Of a DNA stretch of 64,000 nucleotides, positions 58,682-64,000 are shown piece after piece (the first letter of the stretch is position 1; each line of letters begins with the position of its first letter). The notes below the pieces were generated by a model. It was given only the letters and a program-made list of their open reading frames with translations. It was not told the origin of the DNA and searched no databases. Origin of the DNA: Microbacterium sp. LWO13-1.2 (lineage in GTDB: Bacteria > Actinomycetota > Actinomycetes > Actinomycetales > Microbacteriaceae). Location of the stretch: contig NZ_CP151634.1 in assembly GCF_038397725.1 (NCBI RefSeq), positions 1,240,001 to 1,304,000 of the forward strand, written 5' to 3'. Both the position numbers and the translations under genes were made by a program.

Positions 58682-60559
58682 CTAGCTGCAGTTCATCGAC
58701 CCCGCGCGCAGTGCGTGACCGTCGGTCTCGCCGTCATCCGCCCACACGACGGCACGCGAGCCGCTGACGCACTGCGGAGCGAGCGCGAAGCCCTCGTTGT
58801 TGAGGTTCGGCATGCCGGACGGGCGGTCGTTGTGCGCGACCACCGTGAAAGCGCCGGCGGTGACCTTGAGAGCGGCGAGTCCGCCGTCGCAGGTGTCATC
58901 GCAGACACTCCACAGCGTCTTCGTGCTCGGGTCGTACTCCAGCTCCATCACGCTCGCCAGGCCCGACGTGAACTTCGCGATGCGAGTGAAGCTCGAGCTT
59001 CCCTGGTTGAGTGCGTAGGCGTACACGTCGCTGGTCTCCTCGACGCCGACGAAGAACAGGCCGGTGCCGTGGTTCGCGTAATTCGCGGGGTTGTACGCCG
59101 AGCCGGTGCTCTGGTCGACCAATCCGGCGGCGGTGAGGTCGGCATCCGGAATCCAGGCGATGGACTCCAGGCCGTCGTTCGATCCCACCGACGGAATGTC
59201 GCTCGTGAGGTTCCACTCGCGGCTGGCCGGGATCGTGCCGGTGCCGCTCGTCGCGTACTTCAGGACCGACAGGCGGCTGGTGCTCTTGCTCGCCGCGTTG
59301 CGCTCGGAGGCCACGAAGACGTCGCTGCCGACCACGGTCACGCCCTCGGCATCCACCGTTCCCGAGCCAGTGGGGAAGCGCAGCGTGCGCCCGCCCGACC
59401 AGCCGGAGGAGGGTGCCCAGTTCGCACCCTGCTTCGTGAGGCGGTGGAGTGTGCCGCTGCCGTTGTTGACCGCCCACAGCACCGTGCCGTCGTCGGAGAA
59501 GGAGAGACCGCTCATGTCGGTGCCGAAGGTGCCGGATGCATCGACCGTCGAGATCGATGAGCTGCCGGGCCAGGGGCCGTCCGTCGGCTCGGTGGGGTTG
59601 CCGCCGCCGGGGGTGCCGGCGGTGCCGTAGGCCTCGAGTTCGAAGAGCGAGTAACCGTAGGCAGTGCCGCGCTCGGTGGCGTTGATTCGGAGGTAGCGGC
59701 CGGTGCCGTTGAGGGCGGTGTGCTCGTCGGTTCCGCCGTTGCCGGCGGTCTCGGCCTTGAGCGGCGTCCAGGTGGTGCCGTCATTCGACATCTCGATGGT
59801 GTACTTCTTGGCGTACGCGGCCTCCCACTTGAGGACGACCTTGTTCACCTTCGCGCCGGTGCCGAGGTCGACTCGGATCCACTGCGGTGCGGCGCCTTCG
59901 ACGCTGGCCCAGCGGGTCGTCGCGTTCGCATCGACCGCCTTGCCGGCCTCGTGGCCTGCGGCCTCGACCGAGGAGGCCGTGACCGGCTTGCCCGTGGTGA
60001 TCAGCGTGTCGGTGGGGTTCGGGGTCGGCGTCGGAGTGGGGGTCGGCGTCGGGGTCGGCGTGCTGATGACGCCGGCGGTGCCGTACGCCTCGACCTCGAA
60101 GAGCGAGTAGCCGTAGCTGGTGGCGCGCTCGGTGCCGTAGACGCGCAGGTAGCGGCCAGTGCCGTTCAGTCCGGTGTGCTCGTCGGTTCCGCCGTCGCTC
60201 GCGGCCTCGTGCGTAAGGGTCGTCCAGGTGGAGCCGTCGGCGGACATCTGCACGTCGTAGTCGGAGGCGAACGCGGCTTCCCAGTTCAGGACGACCCGGT
60301 CGACCGTGGAGCCCGCGCCGAGGTCGACCTGCACCCACTGGTTGTCGACGCCCTCGGTGCTCGCCCAGCGCGTGGTCGCGTTGCCGTCGAACGCCCGGGA
60401 CGCCTCGAAGCCTGCTCCTTCGGTGGTGGAGGACGATGACGGACGATTCTTCGAGATCAGGGTGGGCGTATCGGCCTGTGCGGACATGGCCACGATGCCG
60501 GTGAGGGGGATGGCGATGGCGGCGGCCAGAAGGCCGAGAAGTGGTCTACGTTGACGCAT
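58682..60559 (-). CDS. Secreted protein with two discoidin (F5/8C, CBM32-like) domains and a C-terminal propeller-like domain
   Basis: 625 residues. Signal peptide 1-~30 (LLGLLAAAIAIPLTGIVAMSAQA). Domain 1 (~35-165) and domain 2 (~190-325) are near-copies with the WASTEGVDNQWVQVDLG / WASVEGAAPQWIRVDLG and GRYLR motifs of F5/8 type C domains. A (Thr-Pro)-rich linker joins them. Residues ~345-625 carry repeated strand patterns (MSGLSFSDDGTVLWAVNN, VMELEYDPSTKTLWSVCDD) fitting a SdiA-regulated-like or esterase-like propeller. There is no LPxTG or lipobox. Likely binds glycans or cell-surface polymers; activity unknown. GGAGGAATC precedes the start. Confidence 0.88.
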   Translation of the reverse strand: MRQRRPLLGLLAAAIAIPLTGIVAMSAQADTPTLISKNRPSSSSTTEGAGFEASRAFDGNATTRWASTEGVDNQWVQVDLGAGSTVDRVVLNWEAAFASDYDVQMSADGSTWTTLTHEAASDGGTDEHTGLNGTGRYLRVYGTERATSYGYSLFEVEAYGTAGVISTPTPTPTPTPTPTPNPTDTLITTGKPVTASSVEAAGHEAGKAVDANATTRWASVEGAAPQWIRVDLGTGAKVNKVVLKWEAAYAKKYTIEMSNDGTTWTPLKAETAGNGGTDEHTALNGTGRYLRINATERGTAYGYSLFELEAYGTAGTPGGGNPTEPTDGPWPGSSSISTVDASGTFGTDMSGLSFSDDGTVLWAVNNGSGTLHRLTKQGANWAPSSGWSGGRTLRFPTGSGTVDAEGVTVVGSDVFVASERNAASKSTSRLSVLKYATSGTGTIPASREWNLTSDIPSVGSNDGLESIAWIPDADLTAAGLVDQSTGSAYNPANYANHGTGLFFVGVEETSDVYAYALNQGSSSFTRIAKFTSGLASVMELEYDPSTKTLWSVCDDTCDGGLAALKVTAGAFTVVAHNDRPSGMPNLNNEGFALAPQCVSGSRAVVWADDGETDGHALRAGSMNCS

Positions 60560-60665
60560 GATTCCTCCGGTGAAGGTTATTAGGAAATCTTCTTTACAAA
60601 GATCATGCATCGAGGCGCACGGTATGCGCAATGGTCAAGAACGGAGGAGCCGCGGTTCTTCCGGG

Positions 60666-61373
60666 TCAGGAAGAGGCTGCCCAGTGCCCGGGCGAGGGCA
60701 GGGTGACGTCGCGCACGTCGATTCCGTCAGGCGTCACGGATGCCGTGCAGTACAGCAGTGACTGCGTCGGATAGCCGTGCGGTCGGTTGTCGCGGATGAT
60801 CGCCCTGTCATCTTCCGGGGGGAGCTGCGCACTCCTGGCGAGCAGGTCGATCCACGGCCGGGCCCAGTCGGTATCGCTCTCCGGGCGGCTCAGAGCCTGG
60901 AACTCCGGGAGCCATGCGGCGATCCGCGGGGTCGCGTCGTCGTCGAGGTCGTCGTGCGCGATCATGTGCACGCCGGCGGAAACCGGGGTCTCACGAAGAT
61001 CCGCACCGTCCCAGGAGAGGACGCGGGCGGCATCGGGGCCGACCTCGAGCAGGTTGAAGCCGTGCATCGGCAGGGGCGCGGCCGGTGACCGTCCGACCAC
61101 GGACTCGAGCGCGAGCGATCCGCGGGAGAGCACCTGATCCTCCGGAAGACCGAGGACGTCGGCCCGATTGAGCAGCACAGCCAGTCGGCGTTCCGCGGGG
61201 TTCGCGGCGAGCCAGGCACCGCCGGCGCGGCGATCCCGGATGCCGATGACGCCCGGGTACCGCTCGGGCCACCAGGCGCCGAGCGAATCCCACTCCCGCT
61301 GCGGGTCCTCATCGCGTACGGCGAGGAGGTGGGCCGTACCGGCATCCGCGATGTCAATGATGACCGTGCACAC
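60666..61373 (-). CDS. TANGO2/NRDE-family protein
   Basis: 235 residues. It starts Met-Cys (MCTVIIDI), with Cys2 as the putative N-terminal nucleophile of an Ntn-like fold, and has the family RDE in LAVRDEDPQREWDSLGAWW, then GGAWLAANPAERRLAVLLNR. Function is unclear; animal TANGO2 affects lipid and haem handling. The GTG start follows TAGACT by six bases (leaderless). Confidence 0.87.
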   Translation of the reverse strand: MCTVIIDIADAGTAHLLAVRDEDPQREWDSLGAWWPERYPGVIGIRDRRAGGAWLAANPAERRLAVLLNRADVLGLPEDQVLSRGSLALESVVGRSPAAPLPMHGFNLLEVGPDAARVLSWDGADLRETPVSAGVHMIAHDDLDDDATPRIAAWLPEFQALSRPESDTDWARPWIDLLARSAQLPPEDDRAIIRDNRPHGYPTQSLLYCTASVTPDGIDVRDVTLPSPGHWAASS

Positions 61374-61379
61374 ACCGTC

Positions 61380-61385
61380 AGTCTA
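61380..61385 (-). promoter_or_regulatory. -10 box of leaderless promoter for the NRDE protein
   Basis: On the minus strand TAGACT, GACGGT, GTG. Confidence 0.55.
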
Positions 61386-61399
61386 AGAGCGAGCCATCG

Positions 61400-61460
61400 C
61401 TTCACAGAGCGCAAACGCACCAATCCTCGTCCGATATCGAGCCGTTTGCGCTCTCTGAAG
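61400..61460. repeat. Intergenic palindrome, 18-bp arms, GCCGTTT core, between divergent genes
   Basis: CTTCACAGAGCGCAAACG (61400-61417) pairs with 61443-61460 at 17 of 18 positions, around a 25-base loop that holds a small CTCG/CGAG hairpin. It shares GCGCAAA arms, GCCGTTTGCG (61441-61450) and the inner-hairpin design with 12958-13022. As it lies between two divergent promoters, it is not a simple terminator. Confidence 0.75.
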
Positions 61461-61483
61461 GCCCCGGTCGCCCTGCAGTCAGG

Positions 61484-61489
61484 CAGAAT
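61484..61489 (+). promoter_or_regulatory. -10-like box of leaderless promoter for coaBC
   Basis: CAGAAT, six bases, GTG at 61496. It deviates from TANNNT at the first base. Confidence 0.4.
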
Positions 61490-61495
61490 CGAACC

Positions 61496-62713
61496 GTGAA
61501 CATCGTCGTCGGAGTCACCGGTGGCATCGCCGCCTACAAGACGGTGCACCTGGTGCGCCTCCTCACCAAAGCCGGGCACGAGGTGACGGTGATCCCCACG
61601 GAGGATGCGCTGCGCTTCGTCGGCCTCCCCACCTGGGAGGCGATCAGTCGGCATCCGGTGACGACGAGCGTGCACGAGGACGTCGCCAAGGTGCGTCACG
61701 TGGCCCTCGGCCAGGCGGCCGAGCTGGTGATCGTCGCACCGGCGACGGCGAACACGATCGCGAAGATGACGGCCGGGCTCGCCGACGACCTGCTGGGCAC
61801 CACGCTGCTCGCGACCGTCGCGCCCGTCGTGATCGCCCCGGCGATGCATGCCGAGATGTGGCAGCATCCGGCGACGCAGGCGAACATCGCGACCCTGCGT
61901 GAGCGCGGTGTGCGCATCGTCGGACCTGCCGACGGCGAGCTGGCCGGCGGCGACAGCGGACCCGGGCGGATGTCGGAGCCGGAGGAGATCTTCGCGGCGG
62001 CGCTCGCCGCGATCACGCCTGGTGATCTCGACGGTCGCCGCATCGCCGTCTCTGCGGGCGGTACCAGGGAGCCGATCGATCCGGTGCGCTATCTCGGCAA
62101 CCGTTCCAGCGGCCGGCAGGGGGTCGCCCTCGCGGTGGAAGCCGCCGAGCGCGGTGCCGAGGTGGTACTGGTCGCGGCGAACGTGTCGCACGATGTGCTC
62201 GCGGCGGCGCAGCATCCCCGAATCCGGGTCGTCGGTGTCGGTGCGGCGGCCGAACTCGGTGCCGCCATGCGCGAAGCGGCCGCGGAATCCGATGTCGTCG
62301 TGATGGCGGCGGCAGTCGCGGACTACCGGCCGGCCGAGGTCGCCGAGCACAAGCTCACCAAGGAATCGGGGCCTCTGACCTCGATCGAACTCGTCGAGAA
62401 CGAGGACATCGTGGCCGGGCTCGTGCGTGACCGTCGAGCAGGGCAGGTTGTCGTCGGGTTCGCGGCGGAGACTCCGGAGGCAGGCGGCGGGGTCGACGAC
62501 GCCGAGCTGATGGAGCGCGCGCGTCGCAAGCAACAGCGCAAAGGAGTCGATCTCCTGGTGGTGAACGAGGTCGGCTGGGACCGCGGGTTCGAGGCAGCGG
62601 AGAACGCCGTACGCATTCTCGGATCCGGCGGCGCGGTCGTCGGTTCTGCCGCCGGGTCGAAGAGAGAGGTCGCCCGAGCGATCTGGGACGCCGTGGTAAA
62701 GTTGAGTCAATAA
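61496..62713 (+). CDS. coaBC: Bifunctional phosphopantothenoylcysteine decarboxylase / phosphopantothenate-cysteine ligase
   Basis: Two steps of coenzyme A synthesis. 405 residues. The FMN-dependent CoaC half has VVGVTGGIAAYKTVHLVRLL, PATANTIAKMTAGLADDLL and the PAMHAEMW catalytic motif. The CoaB half begins at GRRIAVSAGGTREPIDPVRY with GNRSSGRQGVALA, and ends with KGVDLLVVNEVGWDRGFEA. Starts at GTG 61496 after a CAGAAT-N6 arrangement. Its 3' end contains the clpB promoter. Confidence 0.97.
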   Translation: MNIVVGVTGGIAAYKTVHLVRLLTKAGHEVTVIPTEDALRFVGLPTWEAISRHPVTTSVHEDVAKVRHVALGQAAELVIVAPATANTIAKMTAGLADDLLGTTLLATVAPVVIAPAMHAEMWQHPATQANIATLRERGVRIVGPADGELAGGDSGPGRMSEPEEIFAAALAAITPGDLDGRRIAVSAGGTREPIDPVRYLGNRSSGRQGVALAVEAAERGAEVVLVAANVSHDVLAAAQHPRIRVVGVGAAAELGAAMREAAAESDVVVMAAAVADYRPAEVAEHKLTKESGPLTSIELVENEDIVAGLVRDRRAGQVVVGFAAETPEAGGGVDDAELMERARRKQQRKGVDLLVVNEVGWDRGFEAAENAVRILGSGGAVVGSAAGSKREVARAIWDAVVKLSQ

Positions 62714-62724
62714 GACTCAACTTT
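62697..62724 (+). promoter_or_regulatory. clpB promoter with HAIR operator
   Basis: AAAGTTGAGT (62698-62707), seven bases, ACTCAACTTT (62715-62724) form a perfect 10-bp HspR inverted repeat. TAAAGT (62697-62702) would be the -10 box and shares its last T with the operator, the same geometry as at dnaK. It overlaps the coaBC stop. Confidence 0.87.
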
Positions 62725-62749
62725 TAAGGAGATTCCTCAGGAGGAAGAA

Positions 62750-64000
62750 ATGGCCAACCCCGCACAGGAAGATCAGCGGTCCGCACTCGAGCAGTTCGGA
62801 ATCAATCTCACCGACCGCGCCCGGCAGGGCAAGCTCGACCCGGTCATCGGACGAGACAGCGAGATCCGTCGGGTGAGCCAGGTGCTCACACGGCGAACCA
62901 AGAACAACCCCGTTCTCATCGGTGAGCCGGGCGTCGGCAAGACCGCCGTCGTCGAGGGGCTCGCCCAGCGCATCGTCGCCGGCGACGTCGCCGAATCGCT
63001 CAAGGACAAAGAACTCGTCTCGCTCGACATCTCCGCTCTCGTCGCCGGAGCCATGTACCGCGGCCAGTTCGAGGAGCGCCTGAAGAGCGTGCTCAAAGAG
63101 ATCACCGAGTCCGAGGGCAAGGTCATCACCTTCATCGACGAGCTGCACGTGCTGATGGGTGCGGGCGGCGGCGAGGGGTCGGTCGCGGCATCCAACATGC
63201 TCAAGCCGATGCTGGCTCGCGGTGAGCTGCGCATGATCGGCGCCACGACCCTCAACGAGTACCGGGAGTTCATCGAGAAGGATGCTGCGCTCGAGCGCCG
63301 CTTCCAGCAGGTGTACGTCGGCGAGCCCAGCGTCGAAGACACGATCGCGATCCTGCGCGGGCTCAAGGGCCGTTACGAGGCGCACCACGGCGTGACCATC
63401 TCGGACAGTGCGCTCGTCGCCTCGGCGGCGTTGTCGAACCGGTATCTGCCCAGTCGCCAACTGCCCGACAAGGCCATCGACCTGATCGACGAGTCCATGT
63501 CGCGGTTGAAGATGGAGATCGACTCCTCGCCCGTCGAGATCGACCAGCTCAAGCGGCAGGTCGATCGGATGCGCCTGGAAGAGCTCGCGCTGAAGAGGGA
63601 GAAGGATGCCGCGTCGAAGGAGCGGCTGAGCACTCTGCGTGAGCAGCTCTCCACGATGGAGAAGGAACTGGCCGCGCTGGAGGAGCGCTGGGCGCGCGAG
63701 CGTCAGGGCCTCAACCGGGTCGGCGACCTGAAGAAGCAGCTCGACGATGCGATCACGCAGCGCGACCTCGCGATGCGCGAGGCCGACTACACGCGCGCGT
63801 CCAAGCTCGAGTACGAGACGATCAAGCGCCTCGAGCGTGACATCGCCGAGGCGGAGCAGGCGGAGGCCGCGACGTCGACCGAGGGCCGGATGGTCAACGA
63901 GCAGGTCACCGACGAAGACATCGCCGCGGTGATCGCAGCATGGACCGGCATCCCGGTCGGCCGGCTGCTGCAGGGCGAGAGCGAGAAGCTGCTGCACCTG
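62750..64000 (+). CDS. clpB: ClpB-type disaggregase lacking the N-domain (3' end outside window)
   Basis: 417 codons are visible and the frame is open at the window edge. After only ~24 residues the protein enters AAA domain 1: [16 protein letters not shown], Walker [11 protein letters not shown], pore loop [13 protein letters not shown], Walker [12 protein letters not shown], and arginine fingers [10 protein letters not shown] complete coiled-coil M-domain follows ([20 protein letters not shown] through [13 protein letters not shown]), which identifies ClpB rather than ClpA/C. The usual ~150-residue Clp_N repeats are missing. Start at 62750 follows GGAGGAAGAA. It works with DnaK-DnaJ-GrpE, and HspR control by the HAIR site links both in one regulon. 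Confidence 0.95.
   Translation, partial: MANPAQEDQRSALEQFGINLTDRARQGKLDPVIGRDSEIRRVSQVLTRRTKNNPVLIGEPGVGKTAVVEGLAQRIVAGDVAESLKDKELVSLDISALVAGAMYRGQFEERLKSVLKEITESEGKVITFIDELHVLMGAGGGEGSVAASNMLKPMLARGELRMIGATTLNEYREFIEKDAALERRFQQVYVGEPSVEDTIAILRGLKGRYEAHHGVTISDSALVASAALSNRYLPSRQLPDKAIDLIDESMSRLKMEIDSSPVEIDQLKRQVDRMRLEELALKREKDAASKERLSTLREQLSTMEKELAALEERWARERQGLNRVGDLKKQLDDAITQRDLAMREADYTRASKLEYETIKRLERDIAEAEQAEAATSTEGRMVNEQVTDEDIAAVIAAWTGIPVGRLLQGESEKLLHL

Noticed and set aside
60007..60062. Short Thr-Pro codon repeat considered as a CRISPR-like or mobile repeat
   Set aside because: Units of about six bases within a coding frame form a protein linker; there are no spacers and no cas genes.
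60581..60600. TTAGGAAAT-like site before the discoidin protein considered as a ROK-family operator
   Set aside because: Only one half of the usual TTAGGAAA/TTTCCTAA palindrome is present; the other half is degenerate.

Overview
The window looks like a chromosome segment of a high-GC actinobacterium of the family Microbacteriaceae, most likely Microbacterium. This is a judgement from gene content and style. The supporting signs are very high third-position GC, the HspR/HAIR heat-shock circuit, the FprA-FdxA pair, an actinobacterial-type Dcd, a DUF222/HNH (13E12-type) gene, a DUF3817 protein and many genes with a TANNNT box six or seven bases before the start codon (leaderless style). There is no rRNA, prophage, insertion sequence or CRISPR array. 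One tRNA gene, tRNA-Gly(CCC), is present. No gene-free stretch exceeds 300 bases.

Layout. 1-1653: end of a NarL-type two-component pair. 1680-4247: tRNA-Gly, dcd, a proline-rich one-pass membrane protein containing a perfect 228-bp tandem duplication, and a GNAT enzyme. 4255-5587: two divergent MarR-type regulators with His/Gly-rich tails around a dense operator array. 5738-13710: transporters, a TOPRIM-only protein, a RIO kinase, two lipoproteins, an AraC regulator and a DUF3817 protein. 13752-24955: one co-directional run of eleven genes for assimilatory sulfate reduction. Sir, CysH, CysD and CysN carry sulfur, an ABC importer brings substrate, CobA starts siroheme, and FprA plus FdxA supply electrons. 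The run ends in a thioredoxin-reductase-like protein, and sirohydrochlorin chelatase lies just upstream. 26137-29551: small membrane protein, DUF222/HNH protein, DHFR-fold protein and an alpha/beta hydrolase.

29574-33667: heat-shock operon dnaK-grpE-dnaJ-hspR under a HAIR operator. A second, near-perfect HAIR site lies at 62698-62724 in front of clpB, which runs off the right edge. 33680-35059: a Tat-type lipoprotein amine oxidase whose domain order appears circularly permuted; this is the most unusual gene here. 35024-37233: membrane proteins and a LuxR-type regulator with a degenerate receiver. 37314-47513: a glycan-utilisation locus (LacI repressor, GH5-like enzyme, sugar ABC importer, GH20 and GH38) with two matching LacI-type operators. 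It fits use of N-glycan or mannan-like material. 47589-52839: MmcQ-like protein, MarR regulator, membrane proteins and two GT4 glycosyltransferases. 52880-57433: part of histidine utilisation (HutF, an M20 amidohydrolase, IclR regulator, LysE-type exporter, divergent HutD). 57424-62713: small membrane protein, GlxA-type regulator, secreted two-discoidin protein, TANGO2/NRDE-type protein and CoaBC.

Genome-scale signals also stand out: strong over-use of CGGATGC/GCATCCG, and a small family of intergenic palindromes sharing a GCCGTTT core.
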